From Clostridiales bacterium UBA2432 (GTDB lineage: Bacteria; Bacillota; Clostridia; Lachnospirales; Vallitaleaceae): a DNA stretch of 29,917 nucleotides. Shown in pieces: positions 16,038 to 24,910 of the stretch. Numbering within the stretch: the stretch's first letter is position 1; each line of letters starts with the position of its first letter. The translations under genes were made by a program, and so were the position numbers. The stretch covers positions 1-29,917 of the forward strand of contig DDQW01000039.1 of NCBI GenBank assembly GCA_002342805.1, in the 5' to 3' direction. The notes below the pieces were generated by a model. That model had not been told where the DNA came from. It saw only the letters and a program-made list of their open reading frames with translations, and did not search any database.

Positions 16038-16808
16038 CTAACTTGTTACTGCACTGATTTCACTTAATCGTAATTTTGCTTCATTTACAATCGCCAGTTT
16101 ATGTCCGTTTTCAAGAACCTTTTGTAATTGCTTTTCTGCCTTTTGTTGATTCTCTAATTCAATGTTTGATAGAGCCATCACATAGTTTATTCCGGCGTAT
16201 TGACGTTTATGCATTGCCTTTTGAACGGACGCTTGTTTTAAGAATGCTTCAAAATAGTCAATACATTCTTTGTGTTTTCCAATATAATAATACCGTTCAC
16301 CCGTTAGAATTTGTAGTGCTCTCTTCATTTGACGATTCGTGGGTAACAGTAACCCTATTTCCTGTTCATAGATTCTCTCCGCTGACTCAATATCTCCGGT
16401 CGCATAATAGGCAAGAATCAAATTGATGGTATGGACAATTTTAAGTTGGGGATTTTTAATGAATTGCTCTTGAATCGACAAGAGCGTCGCTAATGCTTTT
16501 TCGTCTTCGCCCATACATAAATATGCTGCGGCTTTATCAAGCTGAAGTATTGCTTGATTTTTCTTATTTTTACCCGTAAGCGCTTCTTGTTGTATAGTTA
16601 TATTCATAAAAGCTTCCGGATCACACCTGTCATTTAAGAGAGCAATACGTTTACTACGACGGTATAAACTAGTCGCCAAATATATACCAATCAGAAGAAC
16701 ATAGGTCACTCCCATGACAAAAGGCATAGACAGAATAAACTGTCTTAAGACAAGCATTATTCCAATGGCAACCACTACAAAAATAATAAAATTCTTTTTA
16801 CGATTCAT
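16038..16808 (-). CDS. Membrane-anchored TPR-like protein
   Basis: The 256-residue product has two hydrophobic segments (about 7-24 and 29-47), then a cytoplasmic helical part with TPR-like spacing (AILQLDKAAAYLCMGEDEKA, IVHTINLILAYYATGDIESA, AINYVMALSNIELENQQKA-like). Such proteins scaffold other proteins at the membrane; no partner can be named. It is last in a minus-strand run with the GNAT-Nudix gene (30-base gap). No enzyme motif was seen. Homologues I recall in Clostridia are annotated only as hypothetical or TPR proteins. Confidence 0.65.
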   Translation of the reverse strand: MNRKKNFIIFVVVAIGIMLVLRQFILSMPFVMGVTYVLLIGIYLATSLYRRSKRIALLNDRCDPEAFMNITIQQEALTGKNKKNQAILQLDKAAAYLCMGEDEKALATLLSIQEQFIKNPQLKIVHTINLILAYYATGDIESAERIYEQEIGLLLPTNRQMKRALQILTGERYYYIGKHKECIDYFEAFLKQASVQKAMHKRQYAGINYVMALSNIELENQQKAEKQLQKVLENGHKLAIVNEAKLRLSEISAVTS

Positions 16809-16838
16809 ACAAGCTCCTTTTTCCTCACCTATTACGGA

Positions 16839-17885
16839 TTAGCGGACATCTGTAATAAAATGCTTGACTGATTTACTTTCAAGAATCTCGTTCAGATGTT
16901 CTTGATAAAAATTTGGAAAAGCATGATAGTCTTGAATCCAGTCAATGGGCAACCAATACATTTCTTCTTTAATTCCATTCGTATAACTGTTACTTTTTAA
17001 CTTCTTATTTCCTTTTGGTTTCATCAAATAATAATATGCAATCTCATGACAATCATAGCCTAAAAGACTTCCTGTTCCGGTGAAAAAGTTTTCATGAACA
17101 AAGGCAAGCCGGTCAATATCATAATCAATACCTGTTTCTTCGAAAACTTCTCTTTTAATTGCATCTTCTGATTTTTCACCCAAATGGACACCTCCACCGA
17201 TGGAGTAATAGTAGTCATCTATATCATTTTTGGCAAATAATACACATCCTTCTTCGATAATAATGGCCGCAGCCCGATAGCGGAACCAATGGCGTCCGTG
17301 CGTCCAACCACAATCCAAATTTTTTCTGTTTTTCTTAAAATAATCGTCTCGAAGCAAACCATACCAGGCGGCATCACAGATACCTTGATTGTTCCAATCT
17401 GTCCCTCTTAAGGTCCCTTCATAGATAAGACCACTTTTAAGCATAACGCGACCAGAACCACTATTTACCGGGTCATGTCTTGAATCAATACGATTCACAC
17501 CGACTTCTTCCATGAAAAATCGAATAACCTCTGTCAGAGCTTCTGTCATAATACCACAACCCCACCAGGGCTTTCCTAAGGCATATCCAATATGAACCGA
17601 TTCCACCTTTTCTTCATAGCGAGCTACACCGATAGTTCCGATCAGCTGTTTTTTGTCCTTTAATTCAATTCCCCAATCATAATATTGGTCGCTTTCGTAT
17701 CCTTTTTGTAGACTTTGTATATACTTATATGAGACCTCTTCTGAGCTATGGGATGGCCAGACGAGATAACGCGTAACGTCATCATCGCTGGCCCAATTGC
17801 GATACATGTCCGACGCATCTGTAAGCTCTATACGTCGTAAAATCAATCGTTTTGTTTCTAAACGTCGTGTTCCTAAGTGCTGCAT
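16839..17885 (-). CDS. GNAT acetyltransferase-Nudix hydrolase fusion
   Basis: In this 348-residue product the N-terminal half (about 5-185) is a RimJ/RimL-type GNAT domain: RRLETKRLILRRIELTDASD, then the acetyl-CoA loop region IGYALGKPWWGCGIMTEAL (99-117) and the family-typical NSGSGRVMLKSGLIYEG. The C-terminal half (about 200-345) is a Nudix domain with a full Nudix box at 231-253 (GGVHLGEKSEDAIKREVFEE then TGI). The GNAT part should acetylate an amine, protein N-terminus or small molecule; the Nudix part should hydrolyse a nucleoside diphosphate-linked compound. Both halves keep their key residues, so it looks like a true two-domain enzyme. It follows PlsC by 15 bases. Substrates unknown. 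Confidence 0.85.
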   Translation of the reverse strand: MQHLGTRRLETKRLILRRIELTDASDMYRNWASDDDVTRYLVWPSHSSEEVSYKYIQSLQKGYESDQYYDWGIELKDKKQLIGTIGVARYEEKVESVHIGYALGKPWWGCGIMTEALTEVIRFFMEEVGVNRIDSRHDPVNSGSGRVMLKSGLIYEGTLRGTDWNNQGICDAAWYGLLRDDYFKKNRKNLDCGWTHGRHWFRYRAAAIIIEEGCVLFAKNDIDDYYYSIGGGVHLGEKSEDAIKREVFEETGIDYDIDRLAFVHENFFTGTGSLLGYDCHEIAYYYLMKPKGNKKLKSNSYTNGIKEEMYWLPIDWIQDYHAFPNFYQEHLNEILESKSVKHFITDVR

Positions 17886-17900
17886 GATGTTTCCTCCTTC

Positions 17901-18605
17901 CTATTTTGCATATACCCCTTGGTACTCGGTCGGCAATAATCGGGCAATACGCTCCATAATATTTTTGGTTGCCATCTCTTCGTATGTCTTTTTATCCTGG
18001 TCTTTGTCTTTTTTTGTCAGGTTGAATTGCTCTCCAATATGCACGTGTACTGAGGCGTGATGAAATACTTCACCACTCATATCTCCCTCGTGATTAATCG
18101 GAAGTAATTGTTCAGAACCGTAGATTCCGATAGGAACTATAGGCGCTCCTGTCATTCGAGCAATAAGCAAAATTCCTTTTTTGGCCTTAATCATACTCCC
18201 AGTTCGACTCCTCGTCCCTTCAGGAAATATCAATATGTTTTCACCGCTTTTTACCAAACGGATAATTTTCTTAAGCCCTTCATGATCTGCACTATCCGGT
18301 ACGATGTGGGTTGTCTTAACCACATTCATTCCGATATTGGTCACTGAATTCTCTGACAGTTTAACACCTGCTACAAAAGTCGGATCTGCCAAGCGCAGCA
18401 CTCGATTAAGAACTAATCCATCTGCGTTACTCAAATGATTGCATACAAAAAGAGTTGGCGTACGCATTTTCTCAAGATTTTCTGCACCGCTAACGTGAAT
18501 GTTGGCGTATTTATTTAAATATCTATCCACCAGTTTTTTTGAGGCGTACTTCACGAACCGCTCCGGCAATAGATGTATGATTTTAGCTATAACTGGATGT
18601 ATCAT
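17901..18605 (-). CDS. plsC: 1-acyl-glycerol-3-phosphate acyltransferase (PlsC family)
   Basis: The 234-residue product carries the two acyltransferase signatures: NHLSNAD (56-62), giving the HX4D catalytic pair His57/Asp62, and FPEGTRSRTG for glycerol-phosphate binding. It should add the second acyl chain in making phosphatidic acid at the membrane. ATG 18605 has AGGAG six bases upstream; an in-frame TTG at 18611 would sit too close to that site. Its start overlaps the end of the UPF0303 gene by 23 bases, pointing to translational coupling. A related acyltransferase with another acceptor cannot be excluded. Confidence 0.88.
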   Translation of the reverse strand: MIHPVIAKIIHLLPERFVKYASKKLVDRYLNKYANIHVSGAENLEKMRTPTLFVCNHLSNADGLVLNRVLRLADPTFVAGVKLSENSVTNIGMNVVKTTHIVPDSADHEGLKKIIRLVKSGENILIFPEGTRSRTGSMIKAKKGILLIARMTGAPIVPIGIYGSEQLLPINHEGDMSGEVFHHASVHVHIGEQFNLTKKDKDQDKKTYEEMATKNIMERIARLLPTEYQGVYAK

Positions 18606-19077
18606 ATTCAACTCCTAAATATTCTGATAGCACTGCAATAATCATATTGTGATCATCTTCCGAGGCTAATCCTGAAACAGTTATGGATCCTATGACACCT
18701 GTGTTTTTAATAATAATGGGATAAGAACCTCCATGGCATGCGTATTCAGAACTTGGAATGAGCTTAGCTTCTTCAAGTGTTCGATTCGTTTTCTCTAGGG
18801 ATTCATGCATGTAGTGGGAACTGTGAAAAAATCTTGCCACTGCATTACTTTTTCTTGTGACCCATACATCGTTATCCGGCGTCGTCCCTTCAAAGGCGTA
18901 ATGAAAGAGCTGCTGTCCACTTCGCTTAATATCAATGGTAACCGGCGCCTGAAGGCTTCTTGCTTTCTCCACTAGCATGGTCCCAATGGTCCACGCCATT
19001 TCATTACTAAAGTTATCAAACTGTAACTCTTGCTCCTGTTTTTCTAGCTGTTTTAATATTTGATCATAATCTTTCAT
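18583..19077 (-). CDS. UPF0303 / heme-degrading-domain (HbpS-GlcG-like) protein
   Basis: The 164-residue product resembles the UPF0303 (YBR137W-type) family: LQFDNFSNEMAWTIGTMLVE, APVTIDIKRSGQQLFHYAFE, then VWVTRKSNAVARFFHSSHYM and the C-terminal GGSYPIIIKNTGVIGSITVSG. The last motif is shared with the GlcG/HbpS heme-binding fold. The function of UPF0303 proteins is not settled; a redox or cofactor-binding role is often proposed. ATG 19077 has AAAGGA upstream. It is the first gene of the UPF0303-plsC-GNAT/Nudix-TPR run with its own promoter. Confidence 0.8.
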   Translation of the reverse strand: MKDYDQILKQLEKQEQELQFDNFSNEMAWTIGTMLVEKARSLQAPVTIDIKRSGQQLFHYAFEGTTPDNDVWVTRKSNAVARFFHSSHYMHESLEKTNRTLEEAKLIPSSEYACHGGSYPIIIKNTGVIGSITVSGLASEDDHNMIIAVLSEYLGVEYDTSSYS

Positions 19078-19117
19078 AGGATTTCCTTTCATTTGGGCTG
19101 TCATTAACCATAAATAT

Positions 19118-19146
19118 ATTGTAATCCTTAAGAATTGATTGTGCAA
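19118..19146 (-). promoter_or_regulatory. Promoter of UPF0303-plsC operon
   Basis: Minus-strand TTGCAC (19141-19146), 17 bases, TACAAT (19118-19123), in the 76-base gap between hydA and the UPF0303 gene. It allows transcription independent of the hydrogenase operon, though read-through is possible since no terminator is seen. Confidence 0.55.
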
Positions 19147-19153
19147 CTTCAAG

Positions 19154-20911
19154 TTAACCTCTGTGTATATAATGGGTATGAAGCAGTTCATGGCTCTTAT
19201 GACCATTGGGCTCCATTAAAAATTTCTCATAGATCGCTTGAATCGCTGTGTTTTGATGGGATTTTCTTAAAACTTTGCCTTCATCTTCCCTGTATATTGC
19301 ATTCATGCGCTTTCTGCGCACTTCATCTGTGGTCATTCTTGGCTGGCCGCCTCCACTGATACATCCGCCGGGACAGGCCATTATCTCAATGAAGAGATAA
19401 GGTGATTTACCTTCTTTGATCTGATTCATTAATATTTTGGCATTGGCTAGGCCACTAGCTACGGCAACCTTGACTTCTTTACCTTCTAGCCCTTGATATT
19501 CCGGAAGTACATCTTCAAAAATTAAGCTTCCTTCTTTCATAGAGGCTAAACCCATGACGGATTCTACATGAAGATTATCAAAAGGCGCGTCTCTTCCAGT
19601 AACGACTTCAAAAACTGTTCGAAGGGCTGCTTCCATGACACCACCTGTGGTGCCAAAGATGTCTGCTGCACCGGATGACAAGCCAAAGGGTGTATCAAAG
19701 CTTTCGTCTTGTAGCATGGAAAACTCAATTCCCGCATCTTTAATCATTTTTGCCAATTCTCTCGTGGTTAATACCACGTCCACATCGCCAAGCATTTCAT
19801 CACGGCTGGCTTCAAACTTTTTAGCCGTACATGGCATGATTGAAACCACAGCCATGTCTTTTTTATCAACGCCAATCGTCTCTGCATAGTAATTTTTAGC
19901 GAGAGCACCCAGCATCATATGTGGCGATTTACAGGTCGATAAATGGTCAAGCTGGTCCGGGAAGTGATCCTCAATATACTTAATCCATCCTGGACTACAA
20001 CTAGTGATCATGGGCAATGACACGTCTTCGCCTGCAAGGAAGTTTTTCACCCGGCCTAAGAACTCCGTTCCCTCTTCCAAAATGGTTAAGTCCGCTGCAA
20101 AGTTTGTATCAAAAATATCGTCAAATCCAAGCATTCGAAGGGCAGCTGCCATTTTTCCTGTGACTAAGGTCCCTGCTTCATAACCAAACTCTTCGCCTAA
20201 GGCCGCTCTTACAGCAGGTGCCGTCTGTACGACAACACGTTTATTGGGGTCATTAATCATTTCCCAAACATCCTGTATATAACTTTTTTCTTTTAAGGCA
20301 CCTGTTGGACATACGGTGGTACACTGACCACAAAAGGTACAATTGATGTCCATAAGTTCAAATTCTTCTGAGGGACCAACAAAAGAGTTAAAGCCCCTGT
20401 TTTGTGAATTCAATATACCCACACCTTGTATTTCGTTACAGACGGTAACGCACCGTCTGCATAGGATGCACTTGGACAAATCCCTTTCAATGGCCGGATT
20501 GGACATATCGTACACTGCAGGCTTTGATTTCTCCCCTTCATAGGGATTCTCTTCTGTAATGTGCAATAATTCACCCAACTCTTGAAACTCGCAGCTTCCG
20601 TTCCTTGTACAAATCAGGCAGTTCTGATTATGATCCGACATCATGAGCTCATAGACGACCTTCCTTGCTTTACGTACTTTTTCCGTATTCGTTTTGACGA
20701 CCATACCTTCTTTCACTTTCGCCATACAAGATGCTTGAAGTGTCGGCGCTCCTTCGACTTCCACAACACATACCCGACAGGAACCAACAGAATGCACTCC
20801 TTCTAAGTAACAAAAACTAGGAATATTGATACCGTTTTCTTTTGCCGCTTCAATAATGGTAAGATGCTCGTCACATTCAATGGCTTTATTATTAATCTTT
20901 AATGATACCAT
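19154..20911 (-). CDS. hydA: NADH-linked [FeFe]-hydrogenase, catalytic subunit HydA (HndD type)
   Basis: The 585-residue H2-evolving subunit of a trimeric, probably electron-bifurcating hydrogenase. It has an N-terminal [2Fe-2S] domain (Cys34, 45, 48, 62), a His-Cys [4Fe-4S] site (His94, Cys98, 101, 107) and two [4Fe-4S] ferredoxin motifs (CILCRRCVTVC 148-158, CTFCGQCTTVC 191-201). H-cluster motifs follow: L1 TSCSPGW (303-309), L2 MPCTAKK (359-365) and L3 EIMACPGGCISGGG (509-522). The small-subunit-like tail (LRKSHQNTAIQAIYEKFL, then GHKSHELLHTHY) is complete. In L1 the second cysteine of the monomeric TSCCPxW form is Ser306; I recall the same in HndD-type enzymes. It starts nine bases after hydB. 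Confidence 0.95.
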   Translation of the reverse strand: MVSLKINNKAIECDEHLTIIEAAKENGINIPSFCYLEGVHSVGSCRVCVVEVEGAPTLQASCMAKVKEGMVVKTNTEKVRKARKVVYELMMSDHNQNCLICTRNGSCEFQELGELLHITEENPYEGEKSKPAVYDMSNPAIERDLSKCILCRRCVTVCNEIQGVGILNSQNRGFNSFVGPSEEFELMDINCTFCGQCTTVCPTGALKEKSYIQDVWEMINDPNKRVVVQTAPAVRAALGEEFGYEAGTLVTGKMAAALRMLGFDDIFDTNFAADLTILEEGTEFLGRVKNFLAGEDVSLPMITSCSPGWIKYIEDHFPDQLDHLSTCKSPHMMLGALAKNYYAETIGVDKKDMAVVSIMPCTAKKFEASRDEMLGDVDVVLTTRELAKMIKDAGIEFSMLQDESFDTPFGLSSGAADIFGTTGGVMEAALRTVFEVVTGRDAPFDNLHVESVMGLASMKEGSLIFEDVLPEYQGLEGKEVKVAVASGLANAKILMNQIKEGKSPYLFIEIMACPGGCISGGGQPRMTTDEVRRKRMNAIYREDEGKVLRKSHQNTAIQAIYEKFLMEPNGHKSHELLHTHYIHRG

Positions 20912-20920
20912 ACGCTCCTC

Positions 20921-23900
20921 CTATCTTCTGTCACATCGCAGGCATCGCATTGCTTCTGCCATGGCATTTAATTTATGGTAACCTTTCGATACTTCTTTGA
21001 AATTTCCACGACGTTCCTCAGGACTTAACATCCTTCTGTCAAAGCGCATGTGTTCATCCGGAGAATCTTCATCTCTAGCCGGAGGTATGTCAATCTCCTC
21101 ACCTTTGTTCAGGTCTCCGCTTCCTCCTAAAAACCTGTCAATGAAAACAGCTGCTTTTTTCCCATCGGCAATGGCCCATATCGCTGTATCCGGGCCTCTA
21201 ACCACATCGCCACCTGCAAAGACCCCGGGCATTTTGGTCATGCCTGTCGTTGCTTCAACAACAAAGGTTCCCCAATGGGTCATTTCAATCAAGTCTTTGT
21301 CGATAAAGGGTAAGTCACTATGTTGACTAACGGCCGGAATAATCATATCAATCTTCATGGTAACTTCTGTTCCTATTTCTTGAATAGGGCGTCGTCGACC
21401 GGATGAATCAAAGAGTCCTTGACTCAGATTAACTAGACGAATTCCACTGACATTCCCTCGGCCTTCGATGGCTACCGGTGCCACCAACTCATGTAAGTGA
21501 ACGCCTTCTTCGACGGCTTCTTCGACCTCCCGCTTATCTGCAGGCATATCTTTTATTTCTCTTCGATATAATACATGAACCTCTTTTGCGCCAAGACGAA
21601 GTGCACTTCTGGCTGCATCCATAGCTGTGGAACCACCGCCAATAACAGCTACACGTTCACCGACTGAGACTTCTTTACCCATATTAATGTCTCTAAGAAA
21701 ATCAAGTCCGGGATATACACCGACAAGGCTTTCTCCTTCAACACCCATGGAATTACTGTATTGGGTCCCTGTAGCAATGTAAATGGCGTCCTGTTCCTGA
21801 TGAAGCTGGTCAAAACTAATATCTTTTCCTATTTCAGTTCCCAGAATAATTTTCACTCCGGACTGTTTAAGTAAATCAATCTCTTTCTGAAGAACATCTT
21901 TTGGCAGTCGGTATTCAGGAATACCATAACGTAATATGCCTCCTGCCTGTTCTTGACTGTCATAGACGGTTACTTCATGACCGGTTTGAGCCAGATAATA
22001 ACCACAGGTTAAGCCTGACGGTCCGGCACCGATAATAGCTACCTTTTTCCCGGTCGGCGGGAATTGAATCATTCTAAAGGGTTCATTCATATCAAAAACT
22101 TTGTCAGAAATATAACGCTTCACATCCGCAATAGCCAGTGATTCATCCAACATGGACCGTTGGCATTTACTTTCACACGGATGGGTGCAGACTCTGCCAC
22201 ATACTGCCGGAAAGGGATTTTCCCGACGTATTAGATTATAAGCATCTCGCACCCGTCCTTCACTGACAAGGGCAAGATATCCCGGAACATTTACACCGGC
22301 CGGACAAGCGTTTTGACACGGTGATAAGAACAAATCTGTACAGACCCCGGCCGAACATTTTTTATCCCGAATGTGCATTTCATATTCTTCTCGAAAATAT
22401 TTAATGGTCGATAAGACAGGATTTGGGGCTGTTTGTCCCAAACCACAAAGGGCAGATTCTTTAATACTTTCTCCCAGTTCAATCAGACGTTCAATATCTT
22501 CTTCCTCACCTTGCCCCCGAGTGATACGTTCAAGGATTTCAAGCATTCTTTTGGTTCCTAAACGGCAGGGAACACATTTACCACAAGATTCATCCTGGAC
22601 AAACTCCATAAAGAATTTTGCCACATCCACCATGCAGTTATCTTCATCCATAATAATCAAACCACCGGAACCCATGATTGCGCCTTTTTCTTTCAATGAA
22701 TCATAGTCGACTGGCGTATTAAGGGCTTCATTGGTCAAGCATCCGCCAGACGGTCCACCTGTTTGTGCGGCTTTGAATTTTTTGTTATTCTTAATGCCAC
22801 CACCAATATCAAAAATAATATCGCCTAGGGTAACACCCATAGGAATCTCCACGATTCCGGCATTACGGACCGCTCCTGCAACCGCAAATATCTTAGTTCC
22901 TTTGCTCTTTTCTGTGCCAAATCGTTTAAACCAATGGCTACCGTTTAAGATAATCATAGGGATATTGGCCAAGGTTTCCACATTGTTAATAACCGTCGGT
23001 TGCCCATAAAGTCCTGAATCCGTTGGAAAGGGTGGCTTCTGGTCGGGTTCGCCCCGCTTACCTTCAACGGAATTCATAAGAGCGGTTTCTTCACCGCAGA
23101 CAAAGGCACCGGCTCCAATGCGAATCTCCACATCAAAAGAAAAATCCGAATTAAAGATATGGTCGCCAAGAAGGCCTTCTACTCTGGCCTGGATAATGGC
23201 ATCGGACAGTCGGGTAATTGCCAGTGGATATTCCGCCCGAATATAGATAACGCCTCTACTGGCACCGATAGCATAACCGCCAATGGCCATGCCTTCAAGG
23301 ATTGAATGAGGGTCTCCTTCAAGCAGACACCGATCCATAAATGCTCCCGGGTCCCCTTCATCTGCATTGCAAATAATATATTTTTGCTTTCCGGGGGCTT
23401 TTGCTCCAAAGGACCATTTTAATCCTGTTGAAAAACCGCCACCACCTCGACCGCGTAAACCTGAATCCGTGATTTCTTGCACCACATCTTCCGGTTTCTT
23501 CTCCCGAATCACATAATACAGACTATGATAGCCATCGTTTCCAATGTATGCATCTAAACTGTTATAGTCCATTAACCCACAGTTTCTAAGGACTAATTTT
23601 TCTTGTTTACTAAAAAAAGGAATATCGCGCATATGCTCAAAATATTCGTGTTTGACTTGGTCAAAATAGCATTTTTCCGTAACAATACGGTTATGAATAA
23701 AGTGTTCTTCAACAATATGATCAATATCTGATGGAACCAGCTTACAATAGTAGACATCATCTGGAAGAACATAAATAGACGGTCCCATATCACAGGCACC
23801 AATGCAACCGGTTTGATTAATCTTGATCTGATCGCTTATGCCATGTTTCTCAAGAGACTTTTTCATCTCCTGGTATATGGATTCACACTTTGCCGAAATA

Positions 23901-24001
23901 CAACCGGCTCCATAACAGATATTAATAATTTTATCCATTTGCTTAAGCATTTGATTTCGTTTAAATTTGACTAGATTCAATGCTTCGAATGTTTTAATCA
24001 T
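20921..24001 (-). CDS. hydB: Hydrogenase subunit HydB (NuoF-like) fused to a GltD-like NAD(P)H oxidoreductase
   Basis: A 1026-residue protein. Residues 25-100 are a thioredoxin-like [2Fe-2S] domain (Cys34/39, Cys66/70 region). NuoF follows with the NADH/FMN loop GLRGRGGGGFSTG (181-193), the SLBB region and a [4Fe-4S] site ESCGKCVPC (471-479) plus Cys519. From about 545 a GltD/NfnB-like module replaces the usual two-cluster ferredoxin tail: Cys-rich CQNACPAGVNVPGY (562-575) and CGRVCTHPCESKC (601-613), an FAD Rossmann motif AIIGAGPSG (655-663), and a second nucleotide site VIGGGSTAMDAARSALRLGA (786-805) followed by VLYRR. It oxidises or reduces NADH for the complex; the extra module could add NADPH. 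Usual HydB is about 600-630 residues. Confidence 0.92.
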   Translation of the reverse strand: MIKTFEALNLVKFKRNQMLKQMDKIINICYGAGCISAKCESIYQEMKKSLEKHGISDQIKINQTGCIGACDMGPSIYVLPDDVYYCKLVPSDIDHIVEEHFIHNRIVTEKCYFDQVKHEYFEHMRDIPFFSKQEKLVLRNCGLMDYNSLDAYIGNDGYHSLYYVIREKKPEDVVQEITDSGLRGRGGGGFSTGLKWSFGAKAPGKQKYIICNADEGDPGAFMDRCLLEGDPHSILEGMAIGGYAIGASRGVIYIRAEYPLAITRLSDAIIQARVEGLLGDHIFNSDFSFDVEIRIGAGAFVCGEETALMNSVEGKRGEPDQKPPFPTDSGLYGQPTVINNVETLANIPMIILNGSHWFKRFGTEKSKGTKIFAVAGAVRNAGIVEIPMGVTLGDIIFDIGGGIKNNKKFKAAQTGGPSGGCLTNEALNTPVDYDSLKEKGAIMGSGGLIIMDEDNCMVDVAKFFMEFVQDESCGKCVPCRLGTKRMLEILERITRGQGEEEDIERLIELGESIKESALCGLGQTAPNPVLSTIKYFREEYEMHIRDKKCSAGVCTDLFLSPCQNACPAGVNVPGYLALVSEGRVRDAYNLIRRENPFPAVCGRVCTHPCESKCQRSMLDESLAIADVKRYISDKVFDMNEPFRMIQFPPTGKKVAIIGAGPSGLTCGYYLAQTGHEVTVYDSQEQAGGILRYGIPEYRLPKDVLQKEIDLLKQSGVKIILGTEIGKDISFDQLHQEQDAIYIATGTQYSNSMGVEGESLVGVYPGLDFLRDINMGKEVSVGERVAVIGGGSTAMDAARSALRLGAKEVHVLYRREIKDMPADKREVEEAVEEGVHLHELVAPVAIEGRGNVSGIRLVNLSQGLFDSSGRRRPIQEIGTEVTMKIDMIIPAVSQHSDLPFIDKDLIEMTHWGTFVVEATTGMTKMPGVFAGGDVVRGPDTAIWAIADGKKAAVFIDRFLGGSGDLNKGEEIDIPPARDEDSPDEHMRFDRRMLSPEERRGNFKEVSKGYHKLNAMAEAMRCLRCDRR

Positions 24002-24012
24002 CCAATCCCCCC

Positions 24013-24510
24013 TTACTCTAGGTCATCTAAGATATCCAGTAACTTATCTGCTTTTACCTGCATAAATACCCGTTCATTAATGGCCATGGCCGGTGCTAGA
24101 CCGCAAGCACCGATGCACCTAGTTATTTCAAGGGAATAACGTCCGTCTTCACTGGTCTCTCCCACATCGATACCAAGGACTTCCTTCATACGTGCAATGA
24201 TCTTTTTGCCTCCACGGACATAACAAGCTGTTCCCAAGCATATTTTAATAACATACTTGCCTTTTTTCTCTTTGCTAAATAAGGTATAGAAGCTAACCAC
24301 CCCGGATACTTTGGATAAAGGAATGTCCATTCGATCTGCAATATGCTCTTGCAATTCAATGGGTAAATATCCGTAAGCCGCCTGAGCCATATGCAGAATC
24401 TGAATTAGGTTTTTTTCGTCCTTTTGATAGTCATCAATCACTTCATCGACAAAAGCTAACAATTCTTCTTCTGTTTTATTTTCCCAGTTACACATCGTCT
24501 TCGTGTCCAT
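24013..24510 (-). CDS. hydC: Hydrogenase subunit HydC (NuoE-like, [2Fe-2S])
   Basis: The 165-residue subunit has the thioredoxin-fold [2Fe-2S] domain of NuoE: Cys91 and Cys96 in CLGTAC, Cys132 and Cys136 in CIGAC. The N-terminal helical part has SGVVSFYTLFSKEKKGKYVI, typical of the family. It passes electrons to the NuoF-like HydB. It ends 11 bases before hydB and follows the coiled-coil gene by 16 bases, so all are one operon. Confidence 0.93.
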   Translation of the reverse strand: MDTKTMCNWENKTEEELLAFVDEVIDDYQKDEKNLIQILHMAQAAYGYLPIELQEHIADRMDIPLSKVSGVVSFYTLFSKEKKGKYVIKICLGTACYVRGGKKIIARMKEVLGIDVGETSEDGRYSLEITRCIGACGLAPAMAINERVFMQVKADKLLDILDDLE

Positions 24511-24526
24511 AATGTCTCCTTTCAGG

Positions 24527-24826
24527 TCAAGCCTTTACCCTTATCATTTTTTTAAGTTCTTCCACTTGATGCTTTAATTGTATAATGGCTTTCTCATGGC
24601 CTCTGATCTCATCTAGTAATTCCAACTTTTTTGTTTCCAATTCTTTTGTATCCGGGTTACTGAGCAGTTGTATCTCATTTTCAATTTCTGCTAGTTCATC
24701 TTCCATATTTTCCCAGACTTTCCTAAGATTTTGATCATACTCCCCTCCTTGAATGTACTTTTCAACACAGTTCATTTCATACTCAATGTGACTTTTACGT
24801 CTTAAATACGTCATTAATTTTTCCAT
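24527..24826 (-). CDS. Small coiled-coil protein at head of hydrogenase operon
   Basis: The product of 99 residues (102 from an upstream ATG at 24835) is charged, with no cysteine cluster; heptads from about 30 to 95 (MEDELAEIENEIQLL, then LELLDEIRGHEKAIIQLKHQVEELKKMI) predict a coiled coil. AAAGG is ten bases from ATG 24826 but directly touches ATG 24835, so the inner start is preferred. It is the first gene of the hyd operon. An assembly or scaffold role for the hydrogenase can be suggested from context only; I know no named family. Confidence 0.6.
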   Translation of the reverse strand: MEKLMTYLRRKSHIEYEMNCVEKYIQGGEYDQNLRKVWENMEDELAEIENEIQLLSNPDTKELETKKLELLDEIRGHEKAIIQLKHQVEELKKMIRVKA

Positions 24827-24910
24827 CCAACCCATCCTTTCATTGACTTTTCATTCATCACCATCTGATTACCTTGCACCTATTACAACTTAGCATTTAG
24901 TCAAGCACGC

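Noticed and set aside
19078..19153. Riboswitch in the hydA-UPF0303 gap
   Set aside because: The gap is only 76 bases and is filled by a promoter; no conserved aptamer features seen.
20997..21326. 109-residue plus-strand frame within hydB
   Set aside because: Antisense to a conserved coding domain; Ser/Pro-rich as expected for a shadow frame.
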